Shown: positions 43,199 through 52,516 of the stretch, piece after piece
Numbering within the stretch: position 1 is the first letter of the stretch
Layout: each line of letters opens with the position of its first letter
Assembly: GCA_002049455.2 (NCBI GenBank)
Contig: KV918804.1
Coordinates: 248,001-312,000 of the forward strand
Direction: 5' to 3'
Source: Porphyra umbilicalis
Lineage: Eukaryota; Rhodophyta; Bangiophyceae; Bangiales; Bangiaceae
Length of the DNA stretch: 64,000 bases
Notes under the pieces: model-generated
Seen by the model: the letters and a program-made list of their open reading frames with translations, nothing else
Told to the model about the DNA's origin: nothing
Databases searched by the model: none
Made by a program: the position numbers and the translations under genes

Positions 43199-43548
43199 CC
43201 ATGGCCGCCGCCGCCCCCGCCATGGCCGCCGCCGCCCCCGCCATGGCCGCCGCCGCCCCCGCCATGGCCGCCGCCGCCCCCGCCATGGCCGCCGCCGCCC
43301 CGCCATGGCCGCCGCCGCCCCCGCCATGGCCGCCGCCGCCCCCGCCATGGCCGCCGCCGCCCCCGCCATGGCCGCCGCCGCCCCCGCCATGGCCGCCGCC
43401 GCCCCCGCCATGGCCGCCGCCGCCCCCGCCATGGCCGCCGCCGCCCCCGCCATGGCCGCCGCCGCCCCCGCCATGGCCGCCGCCGCCCCCGCCATGGCCG
43501 CCGCCGCCCCCGCCATGGCCGCCCCCGCCCCGGCCATGGCCGCCCCCG
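43199..43548. repeat. 21-bp minisatellite (CCATGGCCGCCGCCGCCCCCG), about 16 copies
   Basis: A perfect or near-perfect repeat containing an NcoI-type CCATGG in each unit. In one plus frame it encodes MAAAAPA repeats. Because the unit is divisible by three, all six frames stay open, so open frames here are weak evidence for a gene. Confidence 0.9.
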
Positions 43549-45466
43549 CCCCCTTCCTCGCCGCCCCCGTCCCCGTCCTCGCCGCCCACGTCCCCACCCT
43601 CGCCGCCCCCACCCCCGCCCTGGCCGCGCCCGCCCGCGCCGAGGCCGCCCTCGCCCACGCCCCCGCCCTCGCCGCCGCCACCCCCGCCGCCACCGCGGCC
43701 GCTCCCGCTTTCGCCGCCCCAGCCCACGCCGCCGCCGCCACCGCCCCCGCCCACGCCGTTGCCACCCTCGTCCCCTCCACGCCCGCCTCCACCCCCGCTT
43801 CCCCCGCCCTCACCCACGCCGTTGCCGCCGCCTCCAGCGACGCCGCCGCCGGCCCCACTTTCTTCGCCCTCGCCGCTGCCGCCGCCGCCGCCGCCGCCAC
43901 CGCCACCACCGACGCGGAAGGCGCGGCGGTGCGGCGGCTCACAACCGTCGTCCCCGACGCGGCCGCCTCCCTCGCTTTCCGCCTCGACCCCTAGGCGGTG
44001 GCGGCCGCGGCGTTGCGGGCGCTCTGGTATGCACCGCTGGGGGACCTCGGGCGGGCGTGAGGGGCGTCAGCGGCGTCGGCAGCGATGGAGACGCGGACGG
44101 CAGCGGCGGGGGGAATGCCGACGCAGAGGGGGCGAGAGGGGGACGCCGATGCTGCCGGACCTGGGGAGGGCGCGCCCGCCGCCGCCGTGCGGGCGGGGGA
44201 GGCCGCCATCGGCGGCGCGGGAAACGGGGACGGCAGCCCGGCGACGGGAGGCGGCCACCGCACGGCCGCCGGCTCTATGGTTGGGGGCGCCGTCGCGGCG
44301 ACGGCGGGATCGCTGGCACCGGCAGCGGCGGCGCGGCGTTCGGCCGCCGCCGCCGCCGCCCGCCCGTGGCCCGTCGGCGCGCTGCTGCCGCCGCCGCCGC
44401 CCGTCGCCTGTCCCCTTTCTTCTTTTTTTCCGACCACAACTCACCTTGGTTTCCGTCCATTTTCTTTTTCCTTCTCTTGTCTTGCTGTTTCTAGGCGTTA
44501 ACAATGATCTCTGCTCGCATCTATCGATAACGCCTCCTCAGCCTTCGCCACGGCCATCATCGCCGCCAAGTCCGATCGGCTCTCTGCTTCGTGTGCATTT
44601 CATCGGCCAGTTGCGCCTCTGCGCCAAGAAAGAACGAATATGTGTTGTGGTTTTATTCTCGCACCCACCCCATTCCGCGCTCTTCTTCCGTGCGGGTCTT
44701 TGCTCCCTCTGCCTTATCGTGCTCACACGCATGGAAGCCGCCGCCACGATGACAAACATTCTGCGAAGGGGGGAGTGGTCACTTTATCTACACTAGCCCT
44801 CGGCGTCTCGGAGCGAACGCCTGCGGCGAACAGGAAAACTTTATGTGGCACAAAACTGACAACACAAGAGAGAGAAGAAGTGGAGAGAGCAGAAAAATTA
44901 GGGTGAGGTTCAGACGAAAAAAGAAAGAGGACAGCGACGGCGGGAGGGAACACGAAACAGATGCGGCGTCGGCGACGGCGGGGGCCGAGGCGGGGGTGGC
45001 GTCGGCGGGGACGGCGGCAGCCACAGTCGGGGCGGGTGTGGCGATCGAGGGGAAGCGGGGCGCGATGGTGGGGGCAGCGACGATGGGGGCGGCGACGGCG
45101 GGGGTGGGGGCGGCGGCGACGACGGGGGCGGGGGCGGCGGCGACAACGGGGGCGGGGCGGCGGCGACGACGGGGGCGGGGGCGGCGGCGACAACGGGGGC
45201 GGGGCGGCGGCGACAACGGGGGCGGGGCGGCGGCGACAACGGTGGCGGGGGCGGCATCGACAACGGGGGCGGGGGCGGGGCCGCCGAGAAAGGGAGCCAC
45301 CAGGGCGGGGGCGAGGGCGGCGGCGGCGGGATCGGGGGCGGCAACCACGGTGGCGCTGGACGGGGCGATTAGGGCGGCGGCGGCGGCGGTGGCTGCGGGG
45401 GCGGCGGCGGAGGAAACGGGGGCGCCGAGCGTGGGGGCGACGACGGTGACATGAAGGGTGGCGACT

Positions 45467-45822
45467 GTGAGGGTGGCGATTGTGGGGGTGGCGATGGTGG
45501 GGGTGGCGACGGTGGGGGTGGCGACGGTGGGGGTGGCGACGGTGGGGGTGGCGACGGTGGGGGTGGCGACGGTGGGGGTGGCGACGGTGGGGGTGGCGAC
45601 GGTGGGGGTGGCGACGGTGGGGGTGGCGACGGTGGGGGTGGCGACGGTGGGGGTGGCGACGGTGGGGGTGGCGACGGTGGGGGTGGCGACGGTGGGGGTG
45701 GCGACGGTGGGGGTGGCGACGGTGGGGGTGGCGACGGTGGGGGTGGCGACGGTGGGGGTGGCGACGGTGGGGGTGGCGACGGTGGGGGTGGCGACGGTGG
45801 GGGTGGCGACGGTGGGGGTGGC
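45467..45822. repeat. 15-bp minisatellite (GGTGGGGGTGGCGAC), about 24 copies
   Basis: A nearly perfect array. It encodes TVGVA repeats on one strand and TVATP on the other. As with the 21-bp array, the open frames follow from unit length. Confidence 0.9.
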
Positions 45823-46819
45823 AATCCGCCACCCCTCTTTCCAGCTCATCAGCGGACCGCACGCCATTGGGTGTTTTCTTGAGATCTCTCGTGCGAAGCT
45901 CTGCAGGCAGCACAGCCACACGCGGACAGTCCGTCGGCCGTAAAATTTGGCAGAAATATCTGTACAGCCGCAGATTATGTGTGTTCTGTGCTAGGTCGAG
46001 GAGTAGGACGATCGATGAGATGCTCATCGAGTATCCTGCTGCGCCACCTTGGAGGCGTTTTCTGTTCTGTGCCAAGTCCATTGGTGGCCCCCGTCGCCGA
46101 CGGCCCATCCCACGACGTCTCGCTCGACTTTGCGCCGCTCGAGAGGGTGTGACGTGGGCGGTCGCAGTGTGCAGGCAGAGGGGGGTGCCTTGAACAGTCG
46201 GGGAACGGAACGGCGGTCCACTGCTGAATAATCCAGGAGATGGACACTCGCGACGACCACGACACGAGGCACACGACCAATGAAAAATCGATGCTGCCTT
46301 GCACAGTCCGCAGATCCGCGCACAGCTGCACGCCGCCGACGGATGCCATGTTTGCACGCCGCGCATTACGGATTGCACGTTCGATCGGCTGGCACGATGT
46401 CCTGCACGATGTGCTTTTTTCAGGCACAGAGGCCCGAAATTGGCAGCTCTAACTGGGACGAAATCAGCCGACCAGCCTCCGCGGGTTCAGTTAGGGGCTT
46501 CCGATTAGCGCTGCACGAAGTGGACACTGTGCATCTCGCACGATGTCCTGCACGATGTCGAAACCGGGAATCTTAATGAAAACAAGTAGCCCGATATTAA
46601 GATCTGGCCCACTTGGCTAAGACAATGGGCCATCAGACCGCTCGTCCTCCTCGATTCCGCAATCCCGGCCACGTGATGGGCGAGAAATATCCTTGCATTC
46701 GAACTCGTGTTGAGCTTTTCTGTAAGACATCGTGCGCTCCGTCGACAACGTGCCGCCCCTCACGGTGCCTGTGAGAGGGGTCATCGTGCGGGGTGTCCAT
46801 TTTTTGGGGAAGTGCCATA

Positions 46820-47061
46820 CCTTGTCGGGGCTCCTCGGAATCGAGCATTGCAAAACAGGTCATCTGGGGGGAGGGGTGCTGTTTGACCACGCCTTGCAAC
46901 AATGCTGTCGAGGGTACCTCAAGGGAGCAGTGCTCTGATTCGATCCATCGACGCAATAACGACGTTTTGTTCATTCTGGGGAAATGGGGTGCGGAAGCCT
47001 GAACAACGCCCTTTGAGCACCGTCAAATGGGCGCCAGCATCAACGGCCGAGGCGCTGTTCC
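46820..47061 (+). other. 5' region of the hAT transposase gene
   Basis: No ATG precedes the BED zinc finger in the transposase frame, so an upstream exon or a frameshift in this stretch is needed to supply the start. I could not settle on splice sites. Confidence 0.35.
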
Positions 47062-50010
47062 TTGATCACGAACACTTTGCTGGTCCAATTCGAGGCGCGT
47101 GACTGTGTCTCACCACTCCCGGCCCCCCCTGTGTCCATCCTCCCTCTGTACGCATCCAAAAACTCTATCCTTCATGGAAAACGACTGCCCCCCCCGCTCC
47201 GGTCGCTTGACCCTGCAGAGACGTCTTCGACACGCGAGAACTATGCGGGCTTGCTCGCGCTGCTCGGCTCGGACGTGTCCAACCCTGAAGATGGAGGTCC
47301 CCCAAATGCTGGCGCAGACGATGGTGGCGATGGTGCTGGACGCGCCGCGGGTACCGGTGAGGTGGCTGGTACTGGTGCCGCTGCTGCAGCAGGCACTGCG
47401 CTGAGTGGCGCCGCCGCTGCAGCTGGAGCCGCCGTGGACGGCAATGAAGGGGGGACTGGCGCTTCCGCTTGTCAAGATGCCGGGCTCATTTTGCGCAAGC
47501 GGCGCCGAAAGCAAGTTCCTGTATGGCCCTACTTTAACCACACTGACGAGGCGTACAAGGAGGGGCAGGAGCCGCGCGTGGCGTACTGCACGTTTTGCCA
47601 GCAGGGAGGCCAGGCCAAACGCATCAGCGGCCGCGGGGAAACCATGGCCAACCACTTATTGTCGTGTCCTCACCTCGCCACGCACAAGGATGCAAAGGAG
47701 GTTCTCAAGATCGCCGCCGAAGCGCGCGGCAATCGCAACCACCGCTCGGCGCCCATCCAGACCGTGTCATCCACGTCGGCCGGCTTGATGGATCAGTACG
47801 TGCGCAGGCCGCTGTCTGAGCGGCAGTACAAGGAGTTTGAGGAGGATGTCCTCAAGCTGACCCTCCTTTGCTCCTTCTCTTTCAACTCGATGGAGTCTGC
47901 AGCGATGCGCGACTTTTTGCTCAAGTGGGTGGGCGGGCTCAAGAAGACACCGACGCGCCACGACCTCAGTGTGGTTGTACTGCCGCGTGTACACGGCTCT
48001 GTCTGCTCCGAAGCGAACCGAGTGCTCTCTGACGGTACCTACGTCTCCTATCAGATGGACAGCTACAAGACCGCCGCGAAGACCAAACTCGTGGGCGTGC
48101 TGGCCAATACCGTCAATAAAACGACTGGGAAGGCGCTATCGGACCTGCGGTCGACGCATGACATCACGGGCGTCTCGGAGACGGCTGATCTTGTGCTTGG
48201 CCTGTTGGAGAAAGAATTTGATGACTGCGTTGAGGCGGGTCTGTACGCGCGACCCGGTGATGCGTCCGTCCCGTCGGCGTCGACGCTCGTGGCGATAGTG
48301 TCGGACTCGGCGAGTGTCAACGTGGCCGCCAAGAGGCGGCTGCAGCAGAAGTACCCCGCCCTGATCATCCTCGCCTGCGCGGCTCACCAGCTCAACCTGA
48401 TCATGGGCAACATCATTACCCACTCCAAGATGAAGGAGGCTTCCGCCTTGTGCTGCGTGCTCGTGGGATTCTTCACCAAGTCAAATCTCTTCATGGGCTT
48501 GCTCCACGTGATCCAGGACAGAGTGATGGGGAGGCGCTTGGAGTTTATCAAGAAGGGGGACACGCGCTGGTTCTCCCACCACGGCATGGTCAGGCGCATC
48601 CTAGACATGAAGGCGGCTCTCATCGAGTTCAGCAACGTCTACTTTCTCCACACCGGCATCAAGAAGACGAAGAAGGGGCCAGACGTGCTGAAGATGCTGC
48701 GGAGCTGGGAGTTTTGGGAGATGGTGGAGGTCCTGCGCTCCTCTCTGCAGCCTTTGGTAGTGGAGTTGGGCCTGATTGAGAAGCGGACGGCGCACCTTGG
48801 CAACGTCGTCGACATGTTCGGGCGACTCCACGCCTTCTATGACAACGCGGCGGCGGCAGCGGCGACGCCGCCGGACGGTATGGTTACGCTGACCACGACG
48901 CTCACCATGGAGATATCCACCAACATCATCGGCTACCTGCAGTGGCGATGGAGCTTCTATTACGATGCGGGTCTGCTGGTGCCGGCGCGCATTCTTGACC
49001 CCAGCCGACAGATGACGGGCTTGCGGACGGCGGCCGGCTCCTTTGCTTTCCCATCCAATGTACTAGCCATGATCGTCGGGCTCTGCGCACGCTTCGGCTT
49101 GTCACGACGAGGAGACCTCTCCCCCTTGCAGCAGCGAGCAATCGTTGGTCGGACGATGCGTGCTGCGCATAAGTACCGTCAGCCCGGAGGGTCCAGCGAC
49201 TTGATGGCAGCCATGACCGACGGGTCAGAGGCACGGCGCCACATCATCACGGCCGTTGAGCTGTGGGCTCTGTGCTCGCAGCATGATGACACGGTGCTGC
49301 CTGACGTTGCCCAGCGGCTGCTTTCGGCGCCACCGCACGCTGCAGAGCTCGAACGCGTCTGGTCCCTGTTGGGTCTGACCACAACGGACCTGCGGACTCG
49401 AATCTCCCCCGACCGCCTCACGAAGATGGCCAAGATCATCGGGGCACTTCGACAGCAAGCTGGCGGCTCAAAGCCCGAGCGTCGACTGTACGTTGCTGGA
49501 AGCTCCATGAACAATGCCAATGAGTGCGCGGCGGCGTCGATTATACTGCATGGGAAGAGGTTGGGGGACGCTGGGGGCGGCGGGAGTTGTCAGAGGATGG
49601 CAGGGGATGGTGATGACGGGGCAGGGACGGGTGATGGACTGAGAGCAACTGAGGATGCCGACTCCGACGAGGACGAAGGTCTTGCAGCCGAGCTACTGGG
49701 CGTCGAGGAGGAGGTAGAGCGTGAGCTGGCCGACGAGATGGCGGCGAGCGGTGGACCCGGCGGCAGATCAAACGACGCCACAACTGCGGCAGACATGGAG
49801 CAGGAGGACATGACTGCAAGTCAAATGATGGCCGTCTTCCAGGAGCTGGCGTCCCCCTCGGGACAGGCGGCTGGTGCCACTCAGCTGACCGTCGAGACCT
49901 CGGCAGCCGGCAAGTCGAATGTCCCGACCAAGAGGTCGGTCGCCATCAAGGACCTCATCGACCATGATTGGTTCCTGGCTGAGGCAAAGGAGCTGTACGG
50001 CTCCCATTAG
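47062..50010 (+). CDS. hAT-family transposase with BED zinc finger
   Basis: Up to 982 codons are open. After an Ala/Gly-rich leader comes a BED-type zinc finger with WPYF, YCTFC (Cys 175 and 178) and NHLLSC...H. The RNase H-like core follows: QMDSYKT (Asp333), AIVSDSAS (Asp415), the CxxH motif CAAHQLNLI (Cys439, His442), the insertion domain with KKGDTRWFSHHGMVRRIL, and the carboxy-terminal hAT dimerisation region AAELERVWSLLGLTTTD carrying the catalytic glutamate. The acidic tail ends DWFLAEAKELYGSH. No stop or frameshift is visible across the core. The amino end is uncertain because the frame opens with TTG and has no ATG before the zinc finger. Confidence 0.92.
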   Translation: MITNTLLVQFEARDCVSPLPAPPVSILPLYASKNSILHGKRLPPPLRSLDPAETSSTRENYAGLLALLGSDVSNPEDGGPPNAGADDGGDGAGRAAGTGEVAGTGAAAAAGTALSGAAAAAGAAVDGNEGGTGASACQDAGLILRKRRRKQVPVWPYFNHTDEAYKEGQEPRVAYCTFCQQGGQAKRISGRGETMANHLLSCPHLATHKDAKEVLKIAAEARGNRNHRSAPIQTVSSTSAGLMDQYVRRPLSERQYKEFEEDVLKLTLLCSFSFNSMESAAMRDFLLKWVGGLKKTPTRHDLSVVVLPRVHGSVCSEANRVLSDGTYVSYQMDSYKTAAKTKLVGVLANTVNKTTGKALSDLRSTHDITGVSETADLVLGLLEKEFDDCVEAGLYARPGDASVPSASTLVAIVSDSASVNVAAKRRLQQKYPALIILACAAHQLNLIMGNIITHSKMKEASALCCVLVGFFTKSNLFMGLLHVIQDRVMGRRLEFIKKGDTRWFSHHGMVRRILDMKAALIEFSNVYFLHTGIKKTKKGPDVLKMLRSWEFWEMVEVLRSSLQPLVVELGLIEKRTAHLGNVVDMFGRLHAFYDNAAAAAATPPDGMVTLTTTLTMEISTNIIGYLQWRWSFYYDAGLLVPARILDPSRQMTGLRTAAGSFAFPSNVLAMIVGLCARFGLSRRGDLSPLQQRAIVGRTMRAAHKYRQPGGSSDLMAAMTDGSEARRHIITAVELWALCSQHDDTVLPDVAQRLLSAPPHAAELERVWSLLGLTTTDLRTRISPDRLTKMAKIIGALRQQAGGSKPERRLYVAGSSMNNANECAAASIILHGKRLGDAGGGGSCQRMAGDGDDGAGTGDGLRATEDADSDEDEGLAAELLGVEEEVERELADEMAASGGPGGRSNDATTAADMEQEDMTASQMMAVFQELASPSGQAAGATQLTVETSAAGKSNVPTKRSVAIKDLIDHDWFLAEAKELYGSH

Positions 50011-50337
50011 CGTCGTGTGCGTGTGCCTCTCTTTCTTGGCTCTTGCGTAGTATCTTTCATTCTCATGTCTTTGCCGCTGTACGAGCGGGACAGAAGCACG
50101 GAGACAAATGTGCGGCTGTCGGCACAGGCGCGGGGCTGCCGAAGCAGGTACGGCCATGGCTCGCGTGTGCCCGCCGGCAGCCATCCCCACAGCGGATACG
50201 CCCCCCTCTTGACTCGCTCCGTCGGCTGCTTCGGACAGACAGATGCGGTCAAGTCTCCTTGAAACTGGTTATTCACGAGAAATCGACTCCTCGATTTGGA
50301 AAAGCATGGTGGGCTACAGCTGTATTTGATGGGGGGC

Positions 50338-50420
50338 TACCGAGGGCGCTTAGGGCGCTGGGGGCGCTGGTAGGCGCTGTTAAGGCGCTCATAGGGCGCT
50401 AATAAGCACAGCGCCCCCAA
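50338..50420. repeat. Right subterminal GGGCGC repeats of the hAT element
   Basis: AGGGCGCTTAGGGCGCTGGG and further GGCGCT motifs lie just inside the right terminal repeat. Confidence 0.8.
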
Positions 50421-50685
50421 AATAGGGGCTCACATAACAACCCTAGTCCGCATAGAGGGCCTCTATGCGGATCAGGGCCTCAGATTCCCGACAGCCTCCG
50501 AACCCCAGAAATGGGTATGGGACTGGAATTAGTACCTTTCTTTAAGTCAATACCTACTCTATGTGAAGGTTCCGCATAGCTACATTGCTGCGTGTGCCGT
50601 TTTCTGCATAGAGCTGCCACGTTGCGCCACGTTCGACACGTGGATGCAATATTTGCGGAATGCGACATTGTTGGCTGTGCTCTAA

Positions 50686-51612
50686 GTCTGTTTCAGGCAT
50701 TAAATCAAGTATGTGACCCAGCCCGTCATGGACTGCCGCTCGAGTGAGTGCCACAGCGTCGCTAGTTAATGGCCAAGAGGACTCCGCCAGCCCGGTCTTT
50801 ATGTGTAGCTCGTTGGAGAAGGGCTGGCGCAATGTATCCACTGGCCCTCCAGCGTGCAGGCAGCCTTCCACCTGGTCTTCTCAACCACCGACGTGCCATT
50901 TGCCGACGGCTTAGCGGCTGGGCAACCGCTATCTTTGGCCGACTGCCGGAGCACCATTCGTTCCACGAACTGCCCAGCTCCACCGCCTCCCCCCTGGCAT
51001 CAACATCCACCCTCAACCTTTTCACTCGCTCTGTGGGTGCAAGGGTACGTGCTTCTCACTCGTCTGTAGTGCGTTTCATGGCGTCCTTGCGTGCGGCTCC
51101 CTTACCCCCGAGCCCCCCGCCCCCCCTCCCACGACTTGCTGCGGATGGTGTCTGCGGCACGACCTCAGCTCTGCAGCGGTAGTGGCTCTGTTGGTGATCA
51201 TGACCTGCATGCGCTTTCCGTCACGCGGTCGTTGTGGGAACAGGCGCACTAACATTCTCTGTCTTTGGCGTGTGCTTCACTGTTTCTACTTGGTCATTCT
51301 ACTTCTTGTGGGGCTTCTCTGTCTCTGTTGACACCAGGCTGGATTGGTGGTGCGTTGAGGCTCGTGTATGTAGTAGCGAGTAAAGAAGTAGCTCCGTGTC
51401 TTGTGGGCAAGACGCAATAACCTGGCCCTGACCGTCAGACCAGGAATTGCGCAGTTCGCATGTATTGGTTCAAAATGTTACGATCTGCCCACGTTGGACT
51501 GCAACTTGTATTCGCAAGCCTTTTCTCCCAATGACCCTAATCCAGAGTATCCGATCCCGTTCTTGATCACATGTGCTGCACGGTCCTGCCGAGAATCCCG
51601 AGATCCAGCACC
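50686..51612. repeat. Right part of 1.26-kb repeat copy 1
   Basis: Direct-orientation match to 62827-63760, including CCCGTCATGGACTGCCG and CCACTGGCCCTCCAGCGTGC. Differences are scattered substitutions, and open frames are not conserved between the copies, so it is non-coding. Confidence 0.85.
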
Positions 51613-51621
51613 TAAAGCTTT

Positions 51622-52416
51622 AGTGTCTATTCTATCGACCGCATCATTTGATGCGATTCGCATCAATTGATGCGGTTTTTCTTTCTTCTGCTATGATTTA
51701 CGAGAGAATGGCTGCTCCGCTGTTTATTCTGACGGCAGGATCGGGTCCTGCGAAGGCTTTTTATCCTTGGGGTACAGCGTTCGTTACTAGGCACCGGTGC
51801 CCAAGAAAGGATGTCACAGGAATGGAGAATGACTGTAGAAGGAGGCCGCCCAGAATATATTTCTTCCTTCCCATACAGGCATTGCCGCGGAAGCACCCAG
51901 CAGACCATCCTGCCATGTCCCGCCCTCCCCCCGCCCCATACGAAGCAGAGCTCTTCGTGGGTTGTCCGGCTCCAGGAGACTCCACGTACCCTTTCTATGA
52001 GACACAGAGGCGTCCCTAGGCAGAAACAACATGTTCAGACAGCCTCCGCACTTCGAACAAGACGAGTACGCGGGGCCCCCACAGTGGCCGTTGCCAGTCC
52101 AAATCGACGTTTTTGGGGGTTCTGGAGGGGGGGGGGGGGGGAGGGCGATGCTCGGCCCCGCCGGCAGATGCCCTCTGAGTCGGCTTTGATACTTTTTTTC
52201 ATACGCGGGTCATCCTCAACGGGTCTTCTTTACGCTGGGCTGACATGGCGACCACCCAGTTCTATATTGCCGACGAGCACAGCAACAACGTGAGTTTATA
52301 GGTGCCAAAAGGGCCGATTTCCCACTCAGATGCCCCGAAAACCGTGATTCCGACACCGCATCATTTGATGCGCAGCACCGCATCGTTTGATGCGATTCTG
52401 CGCTAGAATACACACC
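51622..52416. mobile_element. Insertion of about 0.8 kb with palindromic GCATCA/TGATGC subterminal motifs
   Basis: This stretch is absent from the other copy of the repeat (63762-63766). Its ends are loosely inverted (AGTGTCTATTCTATCG and the complement of GGTGTGTATTCTAGCG). Next to each end are tandem 16-bp palindromes of the type CGCATCATTTGATGCG (51637-51671 and 52357-52396). No gene is recognisable. Confidence 0.6.
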
Positions 52417-52516
52417 AGCACCGAACAGGACTGTAACAGAATCGCATCTGTTGGGCGTCTGTTTGGCAACAGACGCCGAACAGCACGGCGTTCTGTCGGG
52501 GCTGCCGCCTGCAGTG

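Larger units (their letters stand above)
42721..46817. mobile_element. 4.1-kb non-autonomous TIR element in the hAT 5' region, TA target site
   Basis: TGGCACTTCCCC begins the left end; the inverted copy ends at 46817. About 28 of 30 terminal bases agree, and TA flanks both sides (42719-42720 and 46818-46819). TA targets are typical of the Tc1/mariner/pogo group, but no transposase is recognisable inside. The interior has two large minisatellites and low-complexity open frames on both strands. Its removal would restore a hAT element of ordinary length. Confidence 0.72.
42552..50445 (+). mobile_element. hAT transposon, 7,894 bp, TSD GTCCGCAT
   Basis: The left end is TAGGGTCGTTATGTGAGCC; the right end is its complement with one mismatch. 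GTCCGCAT is duplicated at 42544-42551 and 50446-50453. Both subterminal regions carry clusters of GGGCGC(T) motifs, expected transposase-binding sites. It encodes one transposase (47062-50010). A 4.1-kb TA-flanked element (42721-46817) is inserted between the left subterminal repeats and the transposase; without it the hAT element would be about 3.8 kb, a normal size. Confidence 0.93.
31528..50682 (-). mobile_element. Large PIF/Harbinger-type element, TSD TAA, with a hAT element nested inside
   Basis: The ends are inverted: GAGCACAGCCAACAA at the left and its complement at 50668-50682, with imperfect similarity continuing for about 10 bases. TAA flanks both sides (31525-31527 and 50683-50685), the preferred Harbinger target. 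The unbroken copy of the host repeat at 62.8 kb shows the empty site. Without the hAT passenger and its duplication the element is about 11.25 kb, large for this superfamily. It holds a DDE transposase on the minus strand (40291-41928) and, on the plus strand, a SANT/Myb-like partner (37784-39697), a cysteine-module protein (36825-37688) and a gene of unknown function (33373-34611). Confidence 0.85.
31341..52514. mobile_element. 1.26-kb dispersed repeat (copy 1), split by nested elements
   Basis: The left part (31341-31527) and right part (50686-52514) together match the unbroken copy at 62603-63860. Both outer ends carry CTGCAGGCGGCAGC-like inverted sequence and multiple CGAACAGA/TCTGTTCG motifs. 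The left part ends at a TAA and the right part resumes at a TAA, exactly where copy 2 reads through without interruption (TAA at 62824-62826). Subtracting the insertions gives about 1.23 kb, against 1.26 kb in copy 2. It looks like a non-autonomous TIR element; I could not find its target duplication. Confidence 0.75.

Noticed and set aside
43047..45921. Long Ala/Pro, Gly-Asp and Thr-Val-Ala-Thr-Pro open frames
   Set aside because: They come from 21-bp and 15-bp minisatellites that keep all frames open. Flanking sequence gives no recognisable protein.
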